A stretch of DNA of 64,000 nucleotides from CAYUQT01 sp964446835 (GCA_964446835.1 CAYUQT010000032.1:1-64000); one strand, 5' to 3'. Positions 41,854 through 50,943 are shown, counted from the first letter of the stretch. Numbers and translations are program-made. Notes: a model not told the origin generated them from the sequence alone.

Positions 41854-43755
41854 CTAGGCCCCGTCAAGGCGATGCCGCATCATCATCATCAGCAAGGCCG
41901 CAATGGCCATCATCGGCAGCAAGCCGGACTGGCTCGCGCACTTCCAGACGGCGTTCACGTGCGTGTCATCAGTCAAAACGATTGTAATCGACATGTTCGC
42001 GTCAATCGTCGCGAAGTTCGCGTCGTCCGGGTGGTTCGGATCCATGATCTCCCACTGACGGAACTCCTTCCCTTCGATGGAAACGGCGGTCAGCGTCACC
42101 ACCGTGCCCCGCGGGAATTGGATGTTCTGTGGGTCGTTGGGCTCCGGCAGGATCAGCACGTCCCCATAGCTTTCGTTCGTTTCCGTCAGCGTCAAGGTGA
42201 CGGGGGGCAGCGAGAACTCTGCCGTAACGCTCTTGTCGGCATCCATCGTCACCTGGACCGGGTTGCTCGATCCGGACGCGCCGCCGCTCCAGGAGCTGAA
42301 CGCGTACCCCGTACCGGCGTTGGCCGTCAGCGTCACGACGGTCCCGTTCAGGTATCTTCCGTCACCACCCGGCGGAGGATCGGCATCGATGGTGCCACCC
42401 CCTGGCGGATTCGAGGTCATTGACAAGGTGTAGCGAGGCTGGGGTATCGATGTCGTTTGCAGGTACAGGTATCCGCGTGTTCCTCCATCGGCGTCCTTGC
42501 GAGCGCTGACCAACACCGTATCGCTCTGGCCTCCTGACCCCGCCGGCAGTTGCACGTCGACATTGAAGACCGCGTATTGCCCCGGGTTCAGTACCGGCGT
42601 CTGCAACATGGAGGGCAGCGTATTCCAGTGATTGTCTTCGGCAAAAAGCGAAAAACTCGTCGGCAAGACGCCCATGTTGGTGACGCTCATGGCATAGCTG
42701 ACCACGGTGCCTTCGAACCCGGTCAGTTGGGTCTGCGCCGCGTATAACGCGATGCCGGGACGGAGCGATGTCACGATGCCCGCCTGGGTAAGCGATTCGG
42801 GGCCCCATAGCCGGCGCCACGCGGACTGGTCGGCCTTCAGGTACAGATTCATCCACGCGGTCGACATATCACGCGTCATGCTCAACTGGACCTCGCGTGG
42901 GACTGGCCCGCTGTCGTGAATGAAGTAGTTCTTGTCTTCAAAGCCGAAGTGCCACCCGCCGAGGATGGTGGCCAACTGGATCGGCGGGTTTCCGGCGCTG
43001 TACAGCGACTGCTGAAACGAATAAGGGATGATCCCGTCGTTGTCGCCCGCCAGCAGGCCCACCGGCACATGAACGTTCGGAATGGCGTCCAGCGGCGACG
43101 GGATCGTCGTGCCCGGCGCAAGGCCGAACACCGTCTTGACCGCCGCATTCCTGGATGCATCAATGATGGCCGCAGCGCCCCCCATCGAGTGCCCCATCGC
43201 CCCGTAGCCCGTCGTGGTCACATGCTGGTAAAACCAGGACGCCGGGTTGCTGTTTTCCGTCACCAGGTACTGATAGCTCGACTGCAAGTCGTCCGCCAAC
43301 TTGCCGGTGTTCAGGACATCGCCGATCCCTGCGTACGACTCGGGCAACATGACGAGGTAGCCGTGACTGGCCAGGTGGCTCACCGTGCTCCCGTAATACT
43401 CTGCGGGGGGATCCTGTGCCCAGCCATGGCCGAACACGATCACCGGGTACGGGCCTCCGCTCGGATTGAATGGCGCCCACGACCCCGGCGTCGTGGCCGG
43501 GTAATACAAGACCGAATTGAACGTGCTGTTGTCGGGCCGAAGGACGGATACCGTCATATTGCCAACCGCGTACGGCCCCGGCGTCGACAGGTCGCCATAG
43601 CCGGGAGCGGCTACCGCAAGAATAAGTAGGGCGGCGGACAGACCAACTCGAATCGCCCCGCAGATCGCGCGAAAACTCAACGACCTGGCTGAACTCCCAA
43701 CGCCCGACCCCTGATGAATCCCCGAGCGGCCACCAGCATCTCGCACTGAGCACAT
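41854..43755 (-). CDS. secreted alpha/beta hydrolase with C-terminal cassette
   Basis: 633 aa from ATG 43755, which follows AGGGAGC; the in-frame stretch up to 43995 is unlikely to be translated. Signal peptide core LSAALLILAVAAPGYG. The hydrolase domain (about 65-330) resembles dienelactone-hydrolase/cutinase-like chlorophyllase families: YPVIVFGHGWA (oxyanion region), nucleophile S190 in GHSMGGAA, and LLAGDNDGIIPY holding the acid. A beta domain follows (FSLFAEDNHWNTLPSM), then an InlB-type repeat, the shared module WEIMDPNHPDDANF and the box WKCASQSG, hydrophobic helix, RHRLDGA. It probably acts as an extracellular esterase or lipase. The InlB repeat here is near-identical to one in the 1648-aa protein. 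Confidence 0.8.
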   Translation of the reverse strand: MCSVRDAGGRSGIHQGSGVGSSARSLSFRAICGAIRVGLSAALLILAVAAPGYGDLSTPGPYAVGNMTVSVLRPDNSTFNSVLYYPATTPGSWAPFNPSGGPYPVIVFGHGWAQDPPAEYYGSTVSHLASHGYLVMLPESYAGIGDVLNTGKLADDLQSSYQYLVTENSNPASWFYQHVTTTGYGAMGHSMGGAAAIIDASRNAAVKTVFGLAPGTTIPSPLDAIPNVHVPVGLLAGDNDGIIPYSFQQSLYSAGNPPIQLATILGGWHFGFEDKNYFIHDSGPVPREVQLSMTRDMSTAWMNLYLKADQSAWRRLWGPESLTQAGIVTSLRPGIALYAAQTQLTGFEGTVVSYAMSVTNMGVLPTSFSLFAEDNHWNTLPSMLQTPVLNPGQYAVFNVDVQLPAGSGGQSDTVLVSARKDADGGTRGYLYLQTTSIPQPRYTLSMTSNPPGGGTIDADPPPGGDGRYLNGTVVTLTANAGTGYAFSSWSGGASGSSNPVQVTMDADKSVTAEFSLPPVTLTLTETNESYGDVLILPEPNDPQNIQFPRGTVVTLTAVSIEGKEFRQWEIMDPNHPDDANFATIDANMSITIVLTDDTHVNAVWKCASQSGLLPMMAIAALLMMMMRHRLDGA

Positions 43756-44052
43756 GGATGAATGCTCCCTTCTGGCCCCCCAAGAAATTGACAGCAAATC
43801 GGAAGTTACCGGGAGGATGTGCTTGTCCGGTCTCCGAATTGCCCGAATCCCATCATACTTAGGCAATCGCAGGCGATCAACAAAGACCCGGCTCTTCCTC
43901 AGAATCTGTGGGCGGTATTGAGCGAACCGCCAGACCGGCGGATAGCCGGAGGGTGAAGATGGGATTGGATCAGGGGAACGCGGCTGGACGGCCAAAGATC
44001 TGCCCGTAATCCGGCTGGCTGACGTTGCGTGCTTCGTAGACCTACAGCTTTG

Positions 44053-45573
44053 TCAACCTCTTCGCCTTACCCTCCGGGAAACGAATCCCAGCGCAACCAG
44101 GGTGCCCATAAGTAGCGGCGGCACCTCACCCAGCCCGCTCCCGCACTTGAACACCGCTGCCACATGCTTGTCGGCGTCCATGACCAGCGTCAGCGTGGTG
44201 TTCGCGTCAATGATCGCGTAGTTCGCATCACCGGGATAGTTCGGATCGTAGACCTCCCACTGCCTGAACGATTTGCCTTCTATCGGCGAGGCCGTCAGCG
44301 TAATCACCTGATTGGGTTCGTAGATGGGTTGATTCGGATCAACCGCCACGGTCCCCCACGAACCGTTGATCACGTCGAGCCGCAGCTCCTTTCGTGAATC
44401 AACGTTCGTCCACTCCACTTCAACGCGGGGGGTCAAACCGGGGTCAAGGCGGCCCTGGAACCACACTGTCATATCCCGGCGGCCGCGATAGGCAATGCTC
44501 ATCTTGTGCAGACCGGTCGTGCCCATGATGTCCCAGTGCCCCTGAAGCGTGGCCGTCTGGCTGTTCGCATCGAGGTTTTGGTAGTACGTGGCCATGAACT
44601 CGCCACCCCAGGGGGTGGACGTGCCGTCGGTGTCACTGTTCGTAGTCATCAGGACGTCGCCGGCAAAGTAGGAGGGCTGCGGCTTGCGGAGCTTCCAGAA
44701 CGACGGCCATGCGGTGCGACTGCACGTCATGACCGCACCGTGGCCCTCCGGGACGTAGTAGTTGATGAAGCTCGTCGTGCCCGCCTGGTGGTTTCGCAAT
44801 TCGGCGTAAACCGCGTCGGCGTGCCCGGCGATGTCGGGGTCCGTCACCATTGTCAGCGCATATCGTGCGGCGACCGAACGGGGCAGGCAGGGGACGACGG
44901 GGTAGCCGCTGAACGAGTTCCAGTCGTGCAACGAGGCCTGCGTGCCGAATTCATTGATCGCCGTAACGACCGCCACACCGCCGGCCCAACACAGATTGGC
45001 CCATGCCGGTGAGCCGTCCGTCGGCAACCAGATGCACAGGACGTGATGGTTTGCCGCGCTGACCGGGGTGCTGAAGTCCAGTCGGCGGGTGCTCAGCGTC
45101 CTGATCGGCGGACTGACGAAATGGCCCCAGCAGGAGTGGCTGCGGCAGGCCACGGAGACGTATCCCAGGTCGCTGTAGACCGTGTTGACGACTTTCAGAT
45201 CGAGCTTGTCGATGTTTGCGCTCGGCTGTTGAACAGCCAGTGCGGCGACCATCCCGTCGAGTTCCTCTTCGATCTCGTCGGGCTTCCAGACCGTAGAGGT
45301 CTCGACGAAACTCCTGGCGAGATTGTAGGTGCTCGTGCCGAGCTTGATCTTCGTCTGGTTGATCATGGCCGCCACCGTGCCGTGCATCAGCCAGGCGTGG
45401 GCGTAGCCCATGTCATAGTGGCTGCCCCAGACGCGTAAGACCGTGTGGCCTTTACCGCTGCTGAGCTGCTGTTGCAGGATCTCGCCGTTGACACCCAGAA
45501 GCGACCTTGTCATCGCTACCAGCATCGCGGCCGCCGCGAACACCGAGACTCTACGGGCGAAGGTCGTCTTCAA
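44053..45573 (-). CDS. secreted C45-like Ntn hydrolase / acyltransferase with C-terminal cassette
   Basis: About 506 aa. A TTG start at 45573 is preferred because GGAGG lies 8 bases upstream and it yields a clean signal peptide (KTTFARRVSVFAAAAMLVAM); ATG 45606 is the alternative. Central region recalls peptidase family C45 / penicillin acyltransferase-like proteins: GSHYDMGYAHAWLM, CRSHSCWGHF (probable nucleophile Cys in the SCWG segment) and STRRLDF. These enzymes self-process at the Cys and cleave or transfer acyl groups on amines. No pro-peptide cleavage can be judged by eye. The C terminus carries the shared module WEVYDPNYPGDANY and FKCGSG, a hydrophobic helix and RRVRRRG. First gene of the five-gene cassette-sharing array. 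Confidence 0.65.
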   Translation of the reverse strand: MKTTFARRVSVFAAAAMLVAMTRSLLGVNGEILQQQLSSGKGHTVLRVWGSHYDMGYAHAWLMHGTVAAMINQTKIKLGTSTYNLARSFVETSTVWKPDEIEEELDGMVAALAVQQPSANIDKLDLKVVNTVYSDLGYVSVACRSHSCWGHFVSPPIRTLSTRRLDFSTPVSAANHHVLCIWLPTDGSPAWANLCWAGGVAVVTAINEFGTQASLHDWNSFSGYPVVPCLPRSVAARYALTMVTDPDIAGHADAVYAELRNHQAGTTSFINYYVPEGHGAVMTCSRTAWPSFWKLRKPQPSYFAGDVLMTTNSDTDGTSTPWGGEFMATYYQNLDANSQTATLQGHWDIMGTTGLHKMSIAYRGRRDMTVWFQGRLDPGLTPRVEVEWTNVDSRKELRLDVINGSWGTVAVDPNQPIYEPNQVITLTASPIEGKSFRQWEVYDPNYPGDANYAIIDANTTLTLVMDADKHVAAVFKCGSGLGEVPPLLMGTLVALGFVSRRVRRRG

Positions 45574-45929
45574 GACATGGCCCTCCAACTCGTCCGCAAT
45601 AGGCACACCCCTCTGAATTGTACGTCCTTGCCTTCAGCCAGCCAATGCCAGAAGTCTTCTTGTGCAACGGTTGTGTCCGCCGCTGGGTAGCTCCCTCGCC
45701 GTTGACGGGCAGGGCAATGTCGAAGCGTGTCGGACCATCCGGCGTTCAACGGAACGGTTCTGAAAATGAAGCCGCTGTCTGCCCCGTCGACCGTCGTAGG
45801 TCCCGGTCTTTTCATTCTCTGCTGGTGGCCCGAAGGGCCGTGCCGGACGGATAGGAAATTTGATTCCGCGAGGGGCGGCGGCGTGGCCCCGGGTGGGGGG
45901 GGACAACGAGTACCTCTCAGGCCGATTGA
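45574..45929. other. intergenic region with a G-rich repeat
   Basis: About 350 bases without a supported gene. Positions 45851-45902 are about 75-80% identical by eye to 48311-48364. The rest shows nothing recognisable. Confidence 0.4.
45851..45902 (+). repeat. G-rich repeat, copy A
   Basis: Shares AAAyTTGATTCCGCG and a CCGGGyGGGGGGG end with 48311-48364 at the same spacing. Confidence 0.45.
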
Positions 45930-46133
45930 CTACAGCTCCATCGGTTGGCAGAGACTCTCCCTGCAGTGAGCCGTCCGTCCGCAGAAACGACACTTGAACC
46001 GAGGTTCTTCGACCAGGTCCTTGTAGTCCTGCGGATTGTCCACGTGATAGCCGTACGACACGAAATAGCACAGGTGCTTCGTGTGTTCGTCGCCCTTGCA
46101 CGTCGCGTTGCCTTTGGGATGTTGGTCAGCCAT
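45930..46133 (-). CDS. small cysteine-rich (zinc-ribbon-like) protein
   Basis: 67 aa starting MADQHPKGNATCKGDEHTKH, with GGAAG upstream of the ATG at 46133. It has a CYFVSYGYHVDNPQDYKDLV core and a C-terminal FKCRFCGRTAHCRESLC that looks like a knuckle of a zinc ribbon. I recall similar short proteins in planctomycetes and some deltaproteobacteria, always uncharacterised. It sits alone between the C45-like gene and the fasciclin operon. The longer in-frame start at 46277 adds residues without family likeness. Confidence 0.65.
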   Translation of the reverse strand: MADQHPKGNATCKGDEHTKHLCYFVSYGYHVDNPQDYKDLVEEPRFKCRFCGRTAHCRESLCQPMEL

Positions 46134-46242
46134 TACTGATTTCTTCCAGAGATGTCTCGCACAAGGCGACCTTGCCAACGACCATCGTTGACCGCGGTTG
46201 CCCTGCTTATCGCTCGTATCCAGGATCCTGCAACGCACGCCA

Positions 46243-47556
46243 TCAGTTCCCGGCCAGGGATTCATAGGCGGCATCAAGCGCCCGCCTCAGCGTCCAGGCT
46301 TGCTGGCGTGGATCCTTCTCACCCCGCATCTTGCCAAGGGCTTCCTGCAGGGCCGCGCGGTTCTTGTCGGTCAGGGCCCCGGTGTCGGATTTCACGAGAG
46401 ACTCGACTGCGACCTCGTATACGGCTGCACAGGATGCATGCTGGCCGGCGTTGAACAACGGCACTCCACGCTCGACCGCGAGCTCGATCACAGCCCTGGC
46501 GGCCTGGGACGGCGTCAGCTTCTTGACAGGCGGGGTCAGCACCGTGTCGATCACGTGTATTACGCCGTTGGATGCGGCGACGTCGGTCGCGATCACCTTG
46601 GCGCCGTTGACCTCGAATGCGCCGGTGGTCTTGATCGCCAGGGGTTGGCCCTCCAGCGTCGCCGGCGACTGCGCGCCAAGAAGGATCTTCCCGGGTACCA
46701 CGTGGTAGGTCAGCACCGCCGTCAGCTTGTCGCGGTTCTCCGGCTTGAGGAGATCCTCCACCGTGCCTTTGGGCAGCTTGGCAAAGGCATCGTCATTGGG
46801 GGCGAAGACGGTCAAAGGTCCCTTGCCCTTCAGGGCGTCAACGAGCCCCGCGGCCTTGACGGCGGCAACGAGTGTCTTGAACTGGCCCGCGGCCACGGCC
46901 GTGTCCACGATGTCCTTGGGCCTCGCCGGCGCAACAGGCTGCGCCGCTGCGGGGGGGCCATCGGCGGCAGCGCCCTTCTCGCCCCTGATCCAGGCAACCT
47001 CCAGCCGGAAGGGGCCGGCTTGCTTGTCCGCCAGTGTGAAGCCAATGCTCTGCACCTTGCTCGCCTCCAGGAGGTCGGCCGTTGCGATGCGCCGGCCGAA
47101 GGCTGCGAACTCGAAGTCCTTCAGCGGGACGCGGACCTCCTGCCAGGCGTCCTTCTGCGTCTTCAGGGGTGCACGGTACGATGCGGCGGCGAAGAGCGTG
47201 GAGGTCCTCAGGTCGAGGTAGTAGGTCCGGCCGTCGCCTTTGACGCGGAGGGCGATCGTGTCGTAGCCGTCCAGCCCCAGGTCCTCAGGTCGCGTGCGAA
47301 TGGAGGCGAATCCGCCTTGGTTCTCCAGCGAGATCTTGCCCGAGAACTCGAGCGTCTTGTCGTCGGTGATGCGAAGGCCGCCCTCGGAGACGCCGCCCAT
47401 GACGTCGTCGTTGACCGAAAGCCATTTCTTGGCGACCGCAGCGTCGGAGAAGTCCGCGACCGGCTTGTAGGTCGGCTCGGCGGCGATTCCGACAGATCCT
47501 AAGACAAGAACCAGCACGGCCATCATCAGACCAGTATGTGAAGTGATGAGTTTCAT
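46243..47556 (-). CDS. secreted CIA30-fasciclin (FAS1) protein
   Basis: 437 aa; ATG 47556 behind AAAGGA; signal peptide MKLITSHTGLMMAVLVLVLG. About residues 30-195 form a CIA30-like beta-sandwich (WLSVNDDVMGGVSEGG, GFASIRTRPEDLGL). About 215-355 form a FAS1 domain with AAGQFKTLVAAVKAAGL, PLTVFAPNDDAFAKLP, LTYHVVPGK and ASNGVIHVIDTVL. The last 80 residues are a helical region with no assignment. FAS1 domains mediate adhesion. Each domain is common; the order CIA30 then FAS1 in one exported protein is uncommon. A lipoprotein gene lies 26 bp upstream and is probably co-transcribed. Confidence 0.85.
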   Translation of the reverse strand: MKLITSHTGLMMAVLVLVLGSVGIAAEPTYKPVADFSDAAVAKKWLSVNDDVMGGVSEGGLRITDDKTLEFSGKISLENQGGFASIRTRPEDLGLDGYDTIALRVKGDGRTYYLDLRTSTLFAAASYRAPLKTQKDAWQEVRVPLKDFEFAAFGRRIATADLLEASKVQSIGFTLADKQAGPFRLEVAWIRGEKGAAADGPPAAAQPVAPARPKDIVDTAVAAGQFKTLVAAVKAAGLVDALKGKGPLTVFAPNDDAFAKLPKGTVEDLLKPENRDKLTAVLTYHVVPGKILLGAQSPATLEGQPLAIKTTGAFEVNGAKVIATDVAASNGVIHVIDTVLTPPVKKLTPSQAARAVIELAVERGVPLFNAGQHASCAAVYEVAVESLVKSDTGALTDKNRAALQEALGKMRGEKDPRQQAWTLRRALDAAYESLAGN

Positions 47557-47582
47557 TGGTTGATATCCTTTCAGAGCCATCT

Positions 47583-48179
47583 TTAGGGACCTTTGGGGGC
47601 TGGCGGACTGGCCGCATCCGCCACAGCTTTGCGGAGCTCGCGAAGGGATTCCTCCGTCGCACGACCTCGGGCCGACCAGTAGACCCGCCCCTCGCGGTCC
47701 ACCACGCCCACCCAGATCCTCTCCGGCGAGTCGATGCCCGTCAGTTCACGGAGCTTCCCGGTATCGGTGTACAGCGTGATCGTCCGGTCGCGTGCGCCGG
47801 AGTCCGGAATGCCGCTGCGCATCCCCCCGTCGATCCAGGCCCGCACCAGGCCCCAGCCGGAGTTCATGGTGGGAAGCTCATAGTACTCCACGTTGGCGTG
47901 GGCGGCGGCCATCTCGCGAGCCGTGTCCAACCACGTGTTTACGTCGTCCTGCTGACGCTGGTAGAACGCAACCAGAAGGATGTTGAATGGGGCGTCCAAC
48001 TGGCTGGGGATCTCGAAGTGACGGCCGTTGAGGTTGTCGCCGGTCACCCGGGGGAAGGTTGGCGCGGCGGGGTTGAATGGCTTGCCCCTGACCGCCGTTG
48101 AGCCGCAGCCGAACAGCACAAGTGCGCCCACGCCCAACCCGGCCACAAGACCCAGTCCCGCGCTGACGTGGTTGCCCAT
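47583..48179 (-). CDS. lipoprotein with thioredoxin-like features
   Basis: 198 aa from ATG 48179. Signal peptide with lipobox LFGC (Cys near residue 25) predicts lipid anchoring. The mature part (FNILLVAFYQRQQDDVNTWL, YYELPTMNSGWGLVRAWIDG, DREGRVYWSARG) looks like a thioredoxin fold without a CxxC motif, so a redox role is doubtful. The same transcript encodes the CIA30-fasciclin protein. The in-frame extension to 48233 lies over the PPOX-like remnant and is not a likely start. Confidence 0.7.
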   Translation of the reverse strand: MGNHVSAGLGLVAGLGVGALVLFGCGSTAVRGKPFNPAAPTFPRVTGDNLNGRHFEIPSQLDAPFNILLVAFYQRQQDDVNTWLDTAREMAAAHANVEYYELPTMNSGWGLVRAWIDGGMRSGIPDSGARDRTITLYTDTGKLRELTGIDSPERIWVGVVDREGRVYWSARGRATEESLRELRKAVADAASPPAPKGP

Positions 48180-48194
48180 GTTGCGCCTCTTGAC

Positions 48195-48311
48195 ACTGCT
48201 ATTCTCTGGTTCCAGCAACCTCTTCGTCGCCAATCAGCGGACGAACACGGTCGATCCGGAACTGAACCAGGTACCTCGAATCGCCCTCTACGCCGCATGG
48301 GGGTTCGAATG
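48195..48311 (-). pseudogene. remnant of a PPOX-family gene
   Basis: On the minus strand AACCCCCATGCGGCGTA matches the part of the 18971-19348 gene encoding SNPHAAY, then after a deletion of roughly 30 codons RYLVQFRIDRVRPLIGDEE matches its C terminus (RYLVHFKIDRVRPLVGE). The frame is broken between the two parts. It is a decayed paralogue, lying just upstream of the lipoprotein gene. Confidence 0.65.
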
Positions 48312-48364
48312 ACAAGAAACTTGATTCCGCGGGCGAGCGACGGCCTGGTGCCGGGCGGGGGGGG
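48311..48364 (+). repeat. G-rich repeat, copy B
   Basis: Similar to 45851-45902: AAACTTGATTCCGCG, a purine-rich middle, then CCGGGCGGGGGGGG. It directly abuts the PPOX remnant. Confidence 0.45.
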
Positions 48365-48373
48365 TACCTCCAT

Positions 48374-49369
48374 TCACAACCCGTTGACCCAGTCCCTTAC
48401 AACCTCTTCCGCCGTTACGGGAGGGCATTGGGACTGATCCGTGATACACATCTCCTCATAGGGGAAATTGAATTCTCTCGCGGCTTGCCGAAAAGCAGTG
48501 TCCACTTCGGGCGGCATCACGGCATTGGACGGTTCGGGTACGCGGGTCATCACATTCACCCCGGCGTACTCGCCGACAGGAGTTGAGCCGCAATACGTGT
48601 ACATAATCCAATCCGGATCGGGTCTCGAGAGGATGTACCAGCGTTCATGCTGAGGTTGAAGGGGTGGGTTAACGTAGGAAACTTCCAGCAAGCCAGGTTC
48701 CTCGTCGCTTAACCTGGGCTTCGCGATCAAGTGAACAGCTCCCTGCTCGCTGCAACTCCTGTCTTCCGCAGGAGCACAGAACGACGTATAATACCACCAC
48801 TCTTGCGCATAATAGACCCAGGAACTCGATCTGCAGGGAAGGGCATCGTAGCCGCCTTCCCAATTCGACCCAGGAACACCGCAGTTCAGGCCCCGTATCT
48901 CCAGCCATGTTCCCTCGATCTCGTCAAGGCTCGCGAGAACATGTACTTTGTGAATGTTCTCGCTGGTAACCAGACATTGGCCATCCGTGCCCTTGGGCAA
49001 GGTTGGTAAACAACCGTTGTCGGCGAAACATTGAACCAAGAGACTGTATCTCTCGCTCTCACGTCCTTGAGCGAGTTGACAGAACAGATGGCAGGCTTGT
49101 TGCTCACTCTGTGCTGCTGCTGAACCGCATCCGGCGTTGCATACGAGTGTTTCACGGCAGGCAGGTTCCAACACGCAGAGGATCATCTGTAACGGGCATC
49201 CCGCCAGGCCGCACACGGACACTTCGAAATTCGAGTTCGCGGTATTGTCGGTGTTGGGGAGGGAGCAGCAGCCTTGACAAAGAACCAAGATGAGAAGAAC
49301 GAAAACGACAACGTGCATTCGACTCACTTCTGCCCCTAGTCGTAGCAGCTTACGGGGTGAACTCTTCAC
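48374..49369 (-). CDS. violaxanthin de-epoxidase-like lipocalin, exported
   Basis: 331 aa. The body resembles plant violaxanthin de-epoxidase: an N-terminal Cys-rich region (CVLEPACRETLVCNAGC, CHLFCQLA, CFADNGCLP), a lipocalin-like barrel (IEGTWLEIRGLNCGVPGSN, ALPCRSSSWVYY, RWYILSRPDPDWIMYTYCGS, YAGVNVMTR) and a C-terminal helix (TAFRQAAREFNFPYEEM) followed by a Cys. In plants the enzyme de-epoxidises xanthophylls with ascorbate in the thylakoid lumen. Here the N terminus has an export signal with a possible lipobox (LCQGC). The GTG at 49369 has GGGAG upstream; ATG 49318 is an alternative. The substrate is unknown; bacterial members are poorly studied. Confidence 0.7.
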   Translation of the reverse strand: MKSSPRKLLRLGAEVSRMHVVVFVLLILVLCQGCCSLPNTDNTANSNFEVSVCGLAGCPLQMILCVLEPACRETLVCNAGCGSAAAQSEQQACHLFCQLAQGRESERYSLLVQCFADNGCLPTLPKGTDGQCLVTSENIHKVHVLASLDEIEGTWLEIRGLNCGVPGSNWEGGYDALPCRSSSWVYYAQEWWYYTSFCAPAEDRSCSEQGAVHLIAKPRLSDEEPGLLEVSYVNPPLQPQHERWYILSRPDPDWIMYTYCGSTPVGEYAGVNVMTRVPEPSNAVMPPEVDTAFRQAAREFNFPYEEMCITDQSQCPPVTAEEVVRDWVNGL

Positions 49370-49662
49370 CTAGCAGCTCCCAGTTATTGAGCCTCAACAA
49401 TTGATGCTATCCGAACCTCCTGGTCGACTCAAGCGGGAAATGCCTGTGGACGACCTCCATGCGACGGGTCGAATCCCTCACCGTTCGGCTGAAAACTCGA
49501 CAATCTGCCGGGCCCGATCCGACCATCCGGACGCCAAGCACGTCACAGGTTGTTGTCTCAAGACCGATTAAGGCAGTCTCCGGTTACTGTCCGGCGCAAC
49601 AACGTGAACAGAGATTGCAGGGCTTGGCTGTCTTGGCGCGAGCGACGGACCAACCAGCAGGC

Positions 49663-50532
49663 TCATTCACATATCCATTTGAATCTAGGCTCAGGAGGAA
49701 ACAGTGAATCTCGATTTGCCATGAGTTCTTCGCAGGTGTCGAGGTCGGCGGGAACCGGAACAAGTATGATTGGATTCAGGCCGGGATCCCGCCGCTGGGG
49801 CGGGTTGCTGGGCGTGTCTAGAATCGCCAGTGATGCCCCAATCACGAGCTGCTCCGAGTCGTCGATGACGCTGCCCCGCAGACTACCATCGTAGTAGAGT
49901 GTCAAGTTGTTCTGGAATATCTCACGCCGGGCGATATAGATCTCCCCCTCAATCAAGCCGAAGAGCCTCACGCCCACGGTCACACCCGGCTTTCCGTCGT
50001 TGTCGTCGTCGCTCAACAGGGGATCGTTGCGGTCCATTGAAAGCGGCACGTTCGGGTCACCGTCAATGCCGTTGAGCGTTGGGGTCGCAGGACGCCATAG
50101 CTTCCACACTCCGTTCTCCTCATAAACATCGACGATCGCACCAGGGGGCTGAATGGCCTGTGTGGCTGCATCCGAGAAGATCGTGTCGAAGGGCTGGTTT
50201 GCGACATACTCGGCATGGCAGAAAGTGTCGTAAGCGACAAGCTCTCCGCCTTCGATGACCAGGTCCGTGAAGCCATAAGAGACGACAAATGCGGATAGCG
50301 GGCCATTGGCCGTCTCGCCGTCGTAGGCGACGATGTCGTAGTGGGCATAGTGTCCGGCCATGGCCTCCATGGCTTCTTCTTTGCTAGCGGGCGCGACCCA
50401 ATTCGGATCGTTGGTGGGTGTTTCATACAGCGGACTTTCCGGCCAGGGTATCGGAATATAGCATCCAACAAGAAGGAGACAGCCAGCGACCACTGTGGTA
50501 AGCGTTAGCACGGAAGAAAACGACCTGGACAT
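49663..50532 (-). CDS. lipoprotein of unknown function
   Basis: 289 aa; ATG 50532 behind AGGAG. Lipobox LVGC (Cys near residue 24) predicts a lipoprotein. The mature part is acidic and includes DRNDPLLSDDDNDGKPG, a calcium-binding-like loop. The segment FGLIEGEIYIARREIFQNNL looks like beta strands. I do not recognise the family. It lies about 290 bp upstream of the VDE-like gene on the same strand; the gap shows nothing recognisable. Confidence 0.7.
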   Translation of the reverse strand: MSRSFSSVLTLTTVVAGCLLLVGCYIPIPWPESPLYETPTNDPNWVAPASKEEAMEAMAGHYAHYDIVAYDGETANGPLSAFVVSYGFTDLVIEGGELVAYDTFCHAEYVANQPFDTIFSDAATQAIQPPGAIVDVYEENGVWKLWRPATPTLNGIDGDPNVPLSMDRNDPLLSDDDNDGKPGVTVGVRLFGLIEGEIYIARREIFQNNLTLYYDGSLRGSVIDDSEQLVIGASLAILDTPSNPPQRRDPGLNPIILVPVPADLDTCEELMANRDSLFPPEPRFKWICE

Positions 50533-50943
50533 CTGAAGGCTCCTGAATGGACATAATCGTGTCTATGGGATTTCCCGTTTGCCTGCCGTCATCGAACTAC
50601 CTTACTGAAACGGGCACTCAGGTCAAGCAAGACGGCCTATCACCAGCCGTGACGAACAGCAACGGCGGAGCGGGGGAGGCGGGTGGACCGTGGGATGAAC
50701 TCGGATGTCGGGGCAGAGAGCGGGCCAGCCTTCGAAGATGCAGGGAAGGGCAGTGGGTGTGAGGAGAGGACGGCCGGGTCGTCAATCCGAAGGAGCCTGC
50801 AAAAGGATTGAGTGACATCAGGAAGTGTTCAGGCAAATCTGAATCCTGGCGGCGGCGGCAGGGTTCAACGCTTCGGCAGGGATCCGGACATGGTGAAGGC
50901 TTTCGGCCAACCGACGTGCCAGATTGCGTAGGCTGTCAAACAG
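50533..50943. other. intergenic region upstream of the lipoprotein gene
   Basis: No supported gene. The right part (about 50820-50943) follows the premature end of the IS4 transposase and may be foreign sequence brought by that insertion, but nothing in it is recognised. Confidence 0.35.

Noticed and set aside
45570..46101. Overlapping minus-strand frames upstream of the C45-like gene
   Set aside because: No ribosome site, no family resemblance and Arg-rich composition; treated as non-coding.
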